Positions 52,321-64,000 are shown, counted from the stretch's first letter. The stretch: DNA of 64,000 nt from Bemisia tabaci (GCF_918797505.1 NC_092793.1:88300411-88364410), one strand, 5' to 3'. Program-made: numbers and translations. The notes: a model not told the origin generated them from the letters alone.

Positions 52321-55300
52321 AGGGTATCCCGGGATAAGCATGTCAAAATGCCCTTGTGAATGGATTTTTATTTTAACCATTTTAAGTCATCAAGGGTGTC
52401 CTAAAACTTAGGTTTTGGGGGATTTTAGCCCCCCAACCCCCTCCGCCCCCCTCAGACCCCCACAAACCGCTTTTTTGGGCTATTTTTGACTATGCTAACG
52501 TCATTTCCTCATAACTTTCGTAATTTTCGATAGAATTGAACCAAAATTTGTCAGAATCTACATCAATTAGCTTAGTTTTTGTAAAAAAAATTCATTATCA
52601 TCGGATAATATTTTAGCCTCCAAAAAAATTCGTAAAATTTTTGAAAAAATCATTTTTTCCCTTTTTTCGCGGCTAGGTGGCGTATGGAAACATGCACACA
52701 AACAAAAATTGTCTCTTTTCTTAATTTATACATCCAATAAGATACAGTAAAAATTTCGTGTTGATCGGAGTGGTGCGCCATACTTAAAAACGCAATTTTC
52801 TAACCTCAAAACGGCCTAAATGCCACCATTAGCCTCCTTTGATGACTAGGCGTGGAGAAATGTAGAGAAAAATATCCGGTTTTATCGTCTCACCTCTTAA
52901 GTGATCCACTTAAGTACCTTGAGTCAAAATTTCGAGTCGATCAGAGTGGTGCGCAACACCCAAAAACGCAATTTTCTAACCTCAAAACGCCGAAATTGCC
53001 CATTTCGGCACCCATTATCACTCCGTGTGAAAAAGTAAGAAGAGGTACATCCGATATTATTGTCCTACCTCATAAATTAGACACTTAAGTGCATTTAGTC
53101 AAAATTTCGTGTCGATCAGAGTGGTGCGCAACACCCAAGCACGCAATTTTCTAACCTCAAAACGCCCAAATTGCTCATTTCGGCACCCATTTTCACTCCG
53201 TGTGAAAAAATAAGAAGAGATACATCCGATATTATAGTCCTACCTCATGAATTAGGCACTGAAGTGCATTTAGTCAAAATTTCGTGTCGATCAGAGTGGT
53301 GCGCAACACCGAAGCACGCAATTTTCTAACCTCAAAACGCCGAAATTGCCCATTTCGGCACCCATTATCAATCCGTGTGAAAAAAAGAGAGGTGAGTACA
53401 TTCGATTTTATAGTCCTACCTCATGAATTAGACACTTGAGTACCTCGAGTCAAAATTTCGTGTTGATCAGAGTGATGCGCAACACCCGAACACGCCGCTT
53501 TCTAACCTGAAACCTCCCAAAATTCCCATTTTGGCATTCATTAAGTTGCTCCATTTTGCTAGTGTCAATCGCAATTTTGCGTTTGAATTTACAGGATAGA
53601 TTTTTTTTAAGAAGCACGAGATAAATTTGACCTAATTTGGTTGGTATTTGGTATGATTTCTTCTTGGCAAAGAGGGTTCATTTTAACAGACTTTGTCAAC
53701 AAACACTTGCTTATTACAATTTTTTTGTTTACCTCTGAAACAATTTGTACGTATATTAGGTTAAAACAAGAACAAAAAACAAATTGAAGGTGTGGTTTTT
53801 TTTTTTTTTGAAGTGGGCTAGACTTCACGTAGTGCGTCTGGGGATTCATGAAGGGAATCCCTCTGGGCGAGCTGAACGGTATACTGAGGCCTATGCTAGA
53901 CCACGGTAAATACGACTATGTTACGGTAAATACGACTATATTACGGTAAATACGTCTACTGTAATCCGTTAAATTCGCCTATTTAAGCGTTAAATTCGAC
54001 TAATTGTCCGAAGTATTACGTGACATATTGACTTGAATTTGCCAGCACTCATTGCACCGCTACGTATCATGGAAGTTCGGACGAGGGAACGCTTCTTCGT
54101 GGGGGATGAGCGAGCCTCCCTACCGTCATATATTCCTAGGAGTTCAGAGGTTTCCCTGAGTGACCGGGTCTGCTACGCGGCAGGGTGCCAAAATAAACTT
54201 TGAAATTTGCATCATGCAATTTTCAAGCGGGATCTTGGCTGACATACAGTGATAATGAATGCCAAAATGGGAATTTTGGGAGGTTTCAGGTTAGAAAGCG
54301 GCGTGTTCGGGTGTTGCGCATCACTCTGATCAACACAAAATTTTGACTCGAGGTACTCAAGTGTCTAATTCATGAGGTAGGACTATAAAATCGAATGTAC
54401 CCACCTCTCTTTTTTTTACACGGAGTGATAAAGGGTGCTGAAATAGGCATTTTGGCCGTTTTGAGGTTAGAAAATTGCGTGCTTCGGTGTTGCGCACCAC
54501 TCTGATCGACACGAAATTTCGACTAAATGCACTTCAGTGCCTAATTCATGAGATAGGACAATAATATGGGATGTATCTCTTCTTATTTTTTCACACGGAT
54601 TGATAATGGGTGCCGAAATAGGCAATTTCGGCGTTTTGAGGTTAGAAAATTGCGTGCTTGGGTGTTGCGCACCACTCTGATCGACACGAAATTTTGACTA
54701 AATGCACTTAAGTGTCTAATTTATGAGGTAGGACAATAATATCGGATGTACCTCTTCTTACTTTTTCACACGGAGTGATAATGGGTGCCGAAATGGGCAA
54801 TTTCGGCGTTTTGAGGTTAGAAAATTGCGTGCTTGGGTGTTGCGCACCACTCTGATCGACTCGAAATTTTGACTCAAGGTACTTAAGTGGATCACTTAAG
54901 AGGTGAGACGATAAAACCGGATATTTCTCACTACATTTCTCCACGCCTAGTCATCAAAGGAGGCTAATGGTTGCATTTAGGCCGTTTTGAGGTTAGAAAA
55001 TTGCGTTTTTAAGTATGGCGCACCACTCCGATCAACACGAAATTTTTACTGTATCTTATTGGATGTATAAATTAAGAAAAGAGACAATTTTTGTTTGTGT
55101 GCATGTTTCCATACGCCACCTAGCCGCGAAAAAAGGGAAAAAAATGATTTTTTCAAAAATTTTACGAATTTTTTTGGAGGCTAAAATATTATCCGATGAT
55201 AATGAATTTTTTTTTACAAAAACTAAGCTAATTGATGTAGATTCTGACAAATTTTGGTTCAATTCTATCGAAAATTACGAAAGTTATGAGGAAATGACGT

Positions 55301-55479
55301 TAGCATAGTCAAAAATAGCCCAAAAAAGCGGTTTGTGGGGGTCTGAGGGGGGCGGAGGGGGTTGGGGGGCTAAAATCCCCCAAAACCTAAGTTTTAGGAC
55401 ACCCTTGATGACTTAAAATGGTTAAAATAAAAATCCATTCACAAGGGCATTTTGACATGCTTATCCCGGGATACCCTTT
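52321..55479. repeat. 3.2-kb palindrome whose arms contain tandem arrays
   Basis: Outer arms begin AAGGGTATCCCGGGATAAGC and end with the reverse. Each arm has about 420 bp of single-copy sequence and then five copies of a unit of about 175 bp (left 52745-53530, right 54275-55050), marked by GATCAGAGTGGTGCGCAACA and TTTTCTAACCTCAAAACG. The centre (53560-54250) is unpaired. Flanks lack a clear duplication. A 97-residue frame (55015-55308) and its mirror are arm shadows. Confidence 0.75.
53905..53995. repeat. Short tandem repeat, TTACGGTAAATACGACTA
   Basis: Three 19-bp copies and variants (CCGTTAAATTCGCC) in the centre of the 3.2-kb palindrome. Confidence 0.6.
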
Positions 55480-56538
55480 GGTCTTCGGGCACATCTTTAC
55501 CCTTGAAATTTGAATTTGATGTAATATTTGTGTTATTTTTTAAACCAATATAACGGAACAAAAATGGCGTCTGTAATTCGTAATATGACTGTTTACGGAC
55601 GGCTCTTGATGAAATTGAGTATTCGAGGATATTTCAACTCTAGACATTGAAATGTGGTACCAGTATTTTTCTTTATTTTCGTTAATCTTTTTTTCTTTTC
55701 CGTAAGCTAAAGAGTCGTAAAAAAAGACAAAAAATTGGCCTCCGGTCAATTTATGCGCGGTGCAAGCGCCGGCATGTGCGGGGGGGGGGGGGGCGCTTCG
55801 CCCCCTATCATGGTGCGAGGATCGCACAAGACTTTTTCGCTTTTACCGGAATATTTAGAAAAATACTGCCAATCTCACAAAATCATAAAGTTTGATTGGA
55901 ATTTTGATCGCAGGATAATAGTTATGAAATTTTTATTCAAACCACTGAACTTTATTGTAAATGTCTTCGTGATATGTGATGAACTCATATATTCGGACTC
56001 AACTTGTCGATATTATGAGACATCTTCAATGAAATATGTAATTGATTAATGATGCCTCCTATTAAAGACAGCGATCCGTAAAAATCTTAGCTTTTCTACG
56101 ATTCATTAGGATCCATTAGATTCATTGACATCATACTTCAGATACGATTATATATTATAATCTTTCCTTAAGCACGATCAAAAGCCATCAAAAATCTACT
56201 TTAATGGGTAGAATGACTATTCAATGTTTAATAGTCTTAAAACTAAACGGTTTTCGCTTAGCATCGCCCAAATTTTAAATTTGGCGGGCAAATCTCCCTG
56301 CTGGAAATGGTTCACCACCCGCCCGCCGAGAGCGCCACCTCCTTAGCTCGTGTCCCCTCCCCGTGTCAGGAAGTCGAAACATCAACAACACAAACAGTCC
56401 ATGATAAACCTCAGTGCAGTGCAATGATATGTAAACAAATTCGCATTGTGTAATCATTAATCATTAAATCAATCATATTTGTGCAGTATTATTAAGTTAC
56501 ATTTGTGTTCAGTACCTCGTAAAAAGGAACCGCGAAAG
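55480..56538. other. Unassigned DNA with a G-run
   Basis: A run of 15 G at 55780-55794 lies in a 104-residue frame with no motif. Nothing else is recognised up to the candidate exon at 56539. Confidence 0.4.
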
Positions 56539-56636
56539 ATGGAATCTGCCGGGATTCTAAATTCGTTAACAACAAACATATTAGTTTCTAAGAAAGATCC
56601 AAGTGTCAGTTTTTGCGTTAGCTTCGATGATTCATA
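56539..56636 (+). CDS. Candidate first coding exon of an unidentified gene
   Basis: ATG in a good start context (GCGAAAGATGG) opens 32 codons (MESAGILNSLTTNILVSKK, then DPSVSFCVSFDDS) and runs into a donor-like GTATGT at 56637, splitting codon TA|. Without splicing it would stop at once (TAG). The protein is not recognised. Base composition and codon use look like coding DNA rather than the surrounding repeats, but no second exon was found. It could be the 5' end of a gene lying within the dynein intron or beyond it. Confidence 0.35.
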
Positions 56637-56844
56637 GTATGTAATGTAAGTACCTAATTAGTTGTCTAATTTTGCTTGGTGTATACCTACGGAGTAATTT
56701 TGGAGATAGTATATGATGCATTATATAATGCATTTGAATTCCTAGGTTTCACCTGACTCAAAGCGTTTGCTGCTAATACTTAGGAGCTTTCCGACTCATT
56801 TATCGGAGAATTGAGCGTTTCCTATCGGCCCCTCTGCAATTATG

Positions 56845-57310
56845 AGATTAGTCCAAAGATCCTGTAGGAACTTAAATGAATGACTCTGGTGGTGCTTTTG
56901 AGCCAACTTTCAAAGAATTAAAGGCATTTTTTCAAAATCTACAGTCCATGAGCTCTCCGTGTGACCGAAGTGCTCTCCTCGCTACATGACGCGTAACCCT
57001 TCAAATTTTAGTTTAGTCCAAAGACCTCTTAAGAACTTAAACAATGAACCAGGTGGTGCTCTTATGCCAACTTTCGAAGAATTAAAGGCATTTTTTTTAA
57101 AATTTACAGTCCTTGAAAATGAGCTGTTTGTGTGATGTCGCGGAGCAAAGTGCCCTACTTTTGGGCCTTGTAATCCCTTGAATTTTTAATTTAGTCCAAA
57201 GATCTTTTAGGAACTTAAATTAATGACCCAGGTGATGTGCTTGATGCCCATTTTTAAAGAATTAAAGGCATTTTTCAAAATTTACAGCCCTTCAAAATGA
57301 GCTTTCCGTG
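56845..57310. repeat. Tandem repeat, unit about 170 bp, three copies
   Basis: Starts at about 56850, 57013 and 57193, each AGTCCAAAGAnCnnnTAGGA, followed by GAATTAAAGGCATTTTT. Copies differ by roughly a fifth. No protein. Confidence 0.7.
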
Positions 57311-59955
57311 TGATTTTTCTAAAAATGGACAATTTGGCCTAGCCCCCCCCCCCCAAATTTTAGCGTACCCCAAAATCGTTTGACGTGCATAAGGAGCCCA
57401 TAGATATGGTGTTCTATGCAAATTTTGAATGAAATCGAACAGATAGATTCTGAGATATCGCTGTAGACAGATTTGGGGGACGCCATACGGACGGACACAC
57501 ATTTTTTCAAGTATGGTTATTTTGACTCCTAGGACCTTAAAACGTCTAGAATGAAGAAATGATGAAATTTCAACTTTTTTTCTTTTTTTCTTGGAGGATG
57601 ACAATACTTCCTCTCTACCCTAGGGGAGCGAGAAAGTAAAAATGCATGTTTCAAATAATACGCACGAGTAGACTTGCTTTCATCCGACGCGTGCCGCCAA
57701 AACAGTAGATTTTTCCTTTCTTTTTTTTCCGACGAAAATCCATTAAAATCTAAGAAAATCTTTCATTCGTCGTATAATACAAATATGTACGTATAGCTTA
57801 ACTTGATATGAAGGTTACTTGAACTTCTTCTATCCGGATGCGGCTTCCAGCTGCCAGCTGCTATGGATTTAATCCAACGTTGACTTTTTTATTTGACTGA
57901 TTCCAATCGGCTACATTTCAAGCAAAAGTGTTACATTAAATTTAGTAACAATTTTTTCTTCTTATTTTTCACGAAAATAGTAACCCACTGATGCCATCAA
58001 ATCAACTTAACTTGAAAAAATTCCTGATTTTAATTTTACTATTCCCTAGCTACTCACGGTATTCATTAGAAGATTCGAGACCAAAACTTGTCCCATCAAA
58101 ATTTACGAAATACCACCGCAGCAGATAACAGAATATTGAAAAACTATTGGTACAAAATTGGTTTTTATGATTTTGCAAAAAAATGTATTCATAGTTCGTA
58201 AATACGAGGTATACTGGTTGCGAACTTACTTGTGATTTTTCCGGGGGAAAAAAAAAAAAAAAAAAAAAAAAAATTAAAATACATAAGTGACAATTCCTTT
58301 TTTTCAGTGCGGCAACTCACCACCCCCCCCCCCCCTTGTGATATCTCAATCGAAAGTGGATAATTTTGGCGCCCTGCGCCCTGAAAATATCGAACTTCGA
58401 TAACTCTTCCGCCACCCATCGCCTTATTTGCCAATTAGCGGTTTTAGTTGTCCAGTTCTCCATAGATGGATGTTTGTCAATTGTCACTCTGATCAGCCCT
58501 CTCTCTCCTCCCTGTTACTGTATTTATCCCTGCGCACCCGGTTGGTTACCGTGTTTTCAGCTTTCCCTCTTTAGCGTCCCTATGACCTGTTGGTCCCTGT
58601 TTTGATCCTGCGAAATCGTGTCGTTTTTGCGTCAAGTCTTGAGTGCTCTCAACTCTTCCGGTCCATCGTCTTTTGGATTAACTTCCTGTAACCTTCTGTA
58701 TCCAAATTGCGTCCCTGGCCATTCCGAATTGCGTCCGGCGCGTATATCGGGAAGGCGGCAACACCGCATATGAGGGGCGATGTCAATTGATGATTTTATC
58801 ACCGGAAGGTTCGTGTCAAAGTGATGATATAAGATCTTACACATGACAGAGGCCAGTAAGTCAGTGTCATCTGATAAATCATCCTCTTCGGCCGACCCGA
58901 GGTTTCCCGCACGTGAGCTTCAAAGTGGTAAAGTATTGCTTTTAGTCAAAATGTCGCGGAGTAAAATGACAAGTTGAAGAGGAAAAAAACTCACGATTAT
59001 CGACGGTTACAAATATTGATGGCGTAAGTAAACCTCTATCCAATAATATTCAGTGGTGGGCATGCTCATTGAGAAATTGCCAGTGTTCTTTTAAAAATTG
59101 GTATCGATGACGAAATTATTGAAATAAATACAAAACACAATCACAAAAAACTTGACGATAACCTTTTGACGAGACAAAAAGTCAGCAACTCTGCAAAAAA
59201 GCGCTTCCCCCACAGCTCACTGAAAAGGAAATATACGTCGCAGAACAGATTGATGTTTATTAGGTTGGAAAGTTTATTTAGGAGACGAAAAGTACATTTA
59301 TTAAGTTAGAAAAGGAACACGGCAAATTACACTTCGGACATGGCGGACATAGAATATAGGGATATCGGAGAAACATAGATGAAGTTATTTTTTTTTAGTT
59401 GCACAATGCGCCACAGATGGCAGCACAGTCCGATGCTGTGAATGCAACACGCAATACACTACTGATTGACTACGACACAGATGAACAATTATAATATGAA
59501 AGCTATTGCTAGCTTGAAGTTCGTAAAACGTGTTTCCTTCAAATTTACGCTAGAAAAAAAGTAATTGTTCAGGTGAAACTACCTTGACGAAAGGGCCCTT
59601 TACACCCTGCATTATTTGTTTTAAACTTTATGACGAGCCTCTCTTGATCTCCATATGCCAAATGGTTTTCGGAATGTGGGAACTGTTTGTCAACCGAACC
59701 CTACCATTTACCGCTCTATTCCTATTTACTTTGTTCTACTTTCCGGACATTGATATCAATATGAGTAGAAGATGAGCAACGTTGTCACTTACACCTTTTT
59801 CTTGAGAATTAAATAGACGCGATCTGAGACGCAGTTTGGAGAGTCACGCCGGACGCAATTTGGAGTCTTAGGGATGGAATCAGGACTCGCCCGTCATTTG
59901 GTTGTATCCAGGTAGAATACTCATTGATTATACCTCTCATGAAACCCCATGCGTT
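57311..59955. other. Unassigned DNA
   Basis: Contains a C-run (57344-57353), an A-run (58249-58273) and a C-run (58322-58336). The open frames here lack recognisable motifs. The stretch GTTGGTTACCGTGTTTTCAG resembles a splice acceptor, but what follows is stop-rich. Confidence 0.4.
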
Positions 59956-59957
59956 AG

Positions 59958-60235
59958 GGCCCCCCCTGTCAAACAGGTCCTATGGGTACCCATGGGAAAT
60001 CTGTAGGAACCTACGGGAATTCCATCGGAACCCATGGGGTCCCGTGGGAACCCATGAGGTCCTATAGGAACCTATGGGGAGGTCGTGGGGACCCGTGGGA
60101 ACCTATGAGGTCCCGTGGGAACCTATGGGGAGGTCATAAGGACCCGTGGGAAGGGCTTGGGGACTCAATAGCAAGGAATGGCGACCCATGGGGAGGGCTG
60201 AGGGGCCCATGAGGAGGGCATGACGACCCATCAGA
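59958..60235. repeat. CCCATGGG minisatellite, copy 2
   Basis: Starts TAGGGCCCCCCCTGTCAAAC, then repeats of GGAACCCATGAGGTCCT-like words with CCCATGGG at intervals. It shares its terminal phrase with the reverse of the array at 63605-63735. Confidence 0.6.
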
Positions 60236-60349
60236 AAGTCAGTGGTCACCACCAAGCAGCCAGGAAAACTCATGGGGCAACCGACCCCTGCCACGGTGCG
60301 CTTGAACTCATTTATAATGCGACTTGAATGTACATCAAAAATTCAAGTT

Positions 60350-61070
60350 GGAGGTTGTAGTGGGGTACTCCCTGATGGGTTTTGGGGCAATTTCGAAATA
60401 GTTTGTCGGAGTTTCTGGAAAAATAATCGCGTTTTTGTGGTTTTTTAGGGGTAAAATAGCAAAATTGGCCTTTGGGGCGACAAATTAAATCCCCTCTCCC
60501 TCATTCTTGCTTTGACCGATCTGAATTTTTAGTATGTTTTCATCTGGTACACGATGTGACTTTTCTGAAGTTTTCATGCCCATACAAAATTTTTTGCCCC
60601 CACGGTAGCGTTGCCTAGTTGCGGACTCCAAAATATCGAATTTGATGATAAAATGAAGGTTTCGGAAGTGTGATTTCCATTCAAAATCAAAAATTTAAAT
60701 CATAGATTGTAGTAGGATACTGTCTGATGGGTTTTTGGCCAATTTCAAAATAGATTGTTTGAGATTTTGGAAAAATAATTGAATTTTTGTGGTTTTTAAA
60801 TGGTATGATAGCACACTGGGCATGGAGCGACAAATTAAACCTCTCCTCCCTCATCCTTGCCGTGACCGATCTGAACTTTTAGTATGTATTAACCTGGTAT
60901 AAGATGTGACTTTTCTGAAATTTTCATGCCCATACAAAATTGTTTGCTTCCGCGGCAGCGTTGTAAAGTTGCGTACTCAAATATATCAAATTTGATGATA
61001 AAATGAAGGTTTTGAGGTGTGATTTCCTCCAAACACGGAAAATGTGCAATCTGAGAGTTTTCGATAAGAA
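60350..61070. repeat. Direct duplication, about 360-bp unit
   Basis: Two copies (60350-60710 and 60711-61070) sharing GACCGATCTGAAnTTTTAGTATG, TGACTTTTCTGAA and TTCATGCCCATACAAAATT. The second copy runs into the palindrome that follows. Confidence 0.65.
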
Positions 61071-62130
61071 AAAGCATCTTTGAATAATTAAGAGTTGCAG
61101 CGTTGCCAGCTTCAAGATTTAAAATTCGTCAAAATGACCCGAATCGCGTTGCAACTTCAAGGTCTGGATTTTTATTTCGTTCAGAATTGGTCATTACGGT
61201 TCTTTTGTACTCTAGGCATTTAGGTACCATGACAATTATTCCATATTACTTACTTGATGGGTGCAGCTAACTCAACAAGAGAGGCCGGATAAAGCGACGA
61301 GTCGGTGGAAAACGAGTGGTTCGGGTTGACAGAAAGTTCTCTTTATATGACACAAAATTTACAAAACATCTTTAATTTCGTTGTCTAGTTTACTTTTGTT
61401 ATGAGGGAAATTATTTCAATATAACTCGAAATTATTGTGATTTTTTGCAAATTTGTGATTCTTTAAATTGTTGAAGGTAATTTTCTGGATTCGAACTATC
61501 CAATCCGCTGTGAGAGGAGGTCTTATTCGAGGACTTTCAAACTTTTTTGAATCGTCGTTTTCCACTTATTTTATTTGTGTTTTAATTTTTCATGTTTTTG
61601 GGAAAAATTTGGGGGGCATGATTTTAGATAGAAAGTTCAAAGTATTGACAGCAACAGGGATAAGGTTTGGGTGGTGGGAGAAAGTTTTCAGATTCTACTT
61701 TCTGTTGATGGAGTAGATTTCAGAACTTTCTGTCAACCCGAACCACTCGTTTTCCACCGACTCGTCGCTTTATCCGGCCTCTCTTGTTGAGTTAGCTGCA
61801 CCCATCAAGTAAGTAATATGGCACCTAAATGCATAGAGTACAAAAGAACCGTAATGACCAATTCTGAACGAAATAAAAATCCAGACCTTGAAGTTGCAAC
61901 GTGATTCGGGTCATTTTGACGAATTTTAAATCTTGAAGCTGGCAACGCTGCAGCTCTAAATTGTTCAAATATGCTTTTTCTTATCGAAAACTCTCAGATT
62001 CCACATTTTCCGTGAAATTTTGGAGGAAATCACACCTCAAAACCTTCATTTTATCATCAAATTCGATATATTTGAGTCCGCAACTTGACAACGCTGCCGC
62101 GGGGGCAAATAATTTTGTAGGGCTGTGCGA
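60930..62130. repeat. 1.2-kb palindrome, 410-bp arms
   Basis: Arms 60930-61340 and 61720-62130 are about 95% complementary; a 380-bp loop lies between (61341-61719), with the frame GGLIRGLSNFFESS that has no known motif. The inner ends share TTTCTGTCAACCCGAACC. No terminal duplication. Confidence 0.75.
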
Positions 62131-62775
62131 ATGTGGTTTTTTCGATGTTGAATTGAATCGAATCGAATATTTTGAAAAAGTTTCGAATTCGAATCTAATC
62201 GAATATTTTTAGTTTTCATCTTTTTTTGACCAAAACCAACTTCTGTGTTAGTCGAAGTAAAAATTGAATAAATAATTTTTTTCCTTTCTAAAATTCAAAT
62301 TTTGAATAATGAAATTACTATTATAGATAAAAAGATCAAGAATTAATCAATTTATTTCATTATCAAATGGTTTTGCATACATATTGATTTGCTGGGGAAA
62401 GAATAGAAGGGAGAGAAAATTGTTTCCTTTAATTAAGAACAAGCAATTGATTGAACAGTCGCGAAAACTGCTGCTTACTGTCCGAAAATCCATTTTATTC
62501 TGTTTCACTGCACATCAATGCTGATCTTGCAAAAATAGTCCAGCAACATTGTAAAGACCAGGGTGCCACGCGAGGCGGAGGAGGATAGGTTATGGAGATC
62601 AGTACATTCGCCCATTTGTACGCCATGTTGATGACGTATTCGGTGGAACTCAAGTGGCGCGAATTTTGAATTGACCCGTCTAATAATGCGAGTCCGCAAG
62701 TGCCGTGCGCTGAATGAACCAATGAAACGTTGGCCTTTGTTTTGACAATTGTTTTGCCTTTGACTTTGTTTGGCC
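62131..62775. other. Unassigned DNA
   Basis: The motif GAATCGAATC/GAATATTTT repeats near 62153-62210. No gene. Confidence 0.4.
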
Positions 62776-63252
62776 TTTGTTTGACAAGATAGGGGTTCCC
62801 ATTGAAGAAAAAAAGTTAGGGTCCGCCCTTCCACAGGGGGGGGGGGGGGGGGGCGTCCCCCGAACTTTTGGGTACGCCAAAAAGTAGTTCCCTTCGACCT
62901 AGGAACATTCAGTAAATTTCGAATCCCAAACGTATTTTGTTCATAAGTCATGAGGGGAGGCCCAGACTTTTGAATAAGCCGCCATTTTGTTAAAAATTGA
63001 GGTATCGACAATCGGTTAGCGCCAAAAATTTTCTTTTTCTAAGTCCTTTCGAATGATGTATCACAAGATAGGGGTTCCCATTTGAAAAACAAAGTTAGGG
63101 TCCGCCCCTCCTCAGGGGGGGGGCGCCCCCCAAAATTTTGGGTACGCCAAAATGTAGTTACCTTTGACCTAGGAACATTCCCCAAATTTCAAATCTCTAA
63201 CATTTTTTGTTCAAAAGTTATAAGGGGGGTCCCCGACTTTTGGATAACCCTG
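62776..63252 (-). mobile_element. Two tandem remnants of CAGGGTG-type elements
   Basis: GACAAGATAGGGGTTCCCAT at 62787 and CACAAGATAGGGGTTCCCAT at 63062 start two versions of the same right end. The second ends TTTTGGATAACCCTG at 63252, the reverse of the family's left end. G-runs lie at 62837-62853 and 63115-63123. Confidence 0.6.
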
Positions 63253-63282
63253 TGTAGTGTAAATTCGTCCGTTTGAGACATA

Positions 63283-63360
63283 TGGTCCGATGGCTCAGTA
63301 GGTAGGGTGTTAGGTTTCTAAACTGTAGGTCCCAGGTTCAAATCCCGGTAGGTAGGTCAA
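63283..63360 (+). mobile_element. tRNA-like SINE head
   Basis: GATGGCTCAGTAGGTAGGG is an A-box-like stretch and GGTTCAAATCCCGG a B box, spaced as in tRNA genes. The acceptor and anticodon stems do not pair well, so it is a retroposon head rather than a tRNA gene. The body cannot be bounded. Confidence 0.55.
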
Positions 63361-63604
63361 TCAATTTAAATTTAGGTCTTTAAATTTATCTACAAAAGTT
63401 ATAATTTTTTTGTATGGTTTAAGAATTTCTGGATTTCCCCCCTTTCTTGGGTTTTTAATTAAATGATTGGTAATTAACTATTATAGGTCAGGATAGGTTG
63501 CATGTCGGTACATGCCATGTGGAGTCTTCGACACTTGTGGATGCGCAATTGAATAATTTTTTTTTATCAAAAATTCAATAAATTTATCCATTTTTTGTAC
63601 ACAA
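63361..63604. other. Unassigned DNA, possibly SINE body
   Basis: AT-rich sequence after the tRNA-like head with no recognisable features. Confidence 0.3.
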
Positions 63605-63735
63605 AAAAATCCCCGTGGATTCCCATCACTCCCATGGGGACCCAGGGCAAAAACCCCATGGGAAATATTGATGGGATATCCATGGGGATTTTTCCCATGG
63701 GTTCCCATGGGACCTTTTTGACAGGGCGCCCTACC
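63605..63735. repeat. CCCATGGG minisatellite, copy 3
   Basis: Contains CCCATGGG or close variants about seven times and ends GGGACCTTTTTGACAGGGCG, the reverse of the start of the array at 59958. Confidence 0.6.
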
Positions 63736-64000
63736 CTCCTTAGGCATTCTTCGCGGTTGCGAGCGTAAGTTCGATGAAAATAAGCGTCTTTTCCCCCTTT
63801 GTCTCCTTCTCTCCCTGAATTCCCTTTCATCAGCCCAAAATGAGTGAATCTTCCCCTTGATCCCCTAAAAAGACCCTGAAAACCTCAAAATCCCTGAAGG
63901 TTCCCAGTACAAGGTCATGTCTAGATCCCTTATGACGATGGATACTTAGGCCTCATCTATGGCTTCATGAGCAAGTTTTGTCACCCAGGAATTCCTTACT
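63736..64000. other. Unassigned DNA
   Basis: No gene or repeat recognised before the window ends. Confidence 0.3.

Noticed and set aside
52852..55308. Mirror ORFs in the 3.2-kb palindrome (78 and 97 residues)
   Set aside because: The same frame recurs on both strands because the arms are inverted copies; no motif or codon bias.
63283..63360. A tRNA gene on the plus strand
   Set aside because: Acceptor and anticodon stems do not pair.

Overview
The window comes from an arthropod, most likely an insect. It holds one recognisable host gene, an axonemal dynein heavy chain with spliceosomal introns, buried in mobile DNA: a Ty3/gypsy retrotransposon, a Jockey-type LINE, an unclassified LINE, a Penelope-like element, SINEs, hAT and mariner derivatives, and a Polinton-like relic. 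The abundance of transposable elements suggests a large, repeat-rich genome. I cannot name the species from sequence alone. There are no operons, ribosome binding sites or other prokaryotic signals.

Layout. Positions 1-17569 are one decayed Ty3/gypsy element. Its gag, RT, RNase H, integrase and LTRs can be followed, but it has been split by later insertions: a hAT-like MITE in gag, a Jockey LINE exactly at the RT catalytic motif, about 9.7 kb of nested material between RT and its connection domain, and a palindromic MITE inside integrase. Positions 17640-19570 are a pile of LINE 3' ends separated by (CTTT)n and (CTA)n microsatellites. Positions 19571-25204 hold several palindromic or inverted-repeat elements, three with clear target-site duplications or duplicated flanks.

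From 25205 to 49630 on the + strand run six in-phase exons encoding the N-terminal stem of an axonemal dynein heavy chain, closest in remembered pattern to the DNAH7/DNAH3/DNAH12 group. All five introns in view join in phase, with no stops. The introns are packed with mobile DNA: palindromic elements bordered by TA and ending in CAGGGTG, a Penelope-like element with a GIY-YIG domain and a hammerhead-like motif, two copies of a mariner-derived palindrome, and an antisense Polinton-like relic with an adenovirus-type protease fragment. The 12-kb intron between exons 3 and 4 holds an inverted pair of large elements, one carrying palindromes nested inside palindromes.

From 49631 to the end I find no further dynein exon. 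This part holds a 3.2-kb palindrome whose arms are arrays of a unit of about 175 bp, a second 1.2-kb palindrome, several tandem repeats, CCCATGGG-rich minisatellites, a tRNA-like SINE head and one candidate first exon of an unknown gene (56539).

The main theme is the abundance of long, near-perfect inverted repeats, many bordered by TA and some provably mobile. In two places (the Polinton-like gene at 39868-46065 and integrase at 15638-16146) removing the insertion leaves the interrupted reading frame continuous. In another, an empty site and a filled site of the same insertion are both present in the window.
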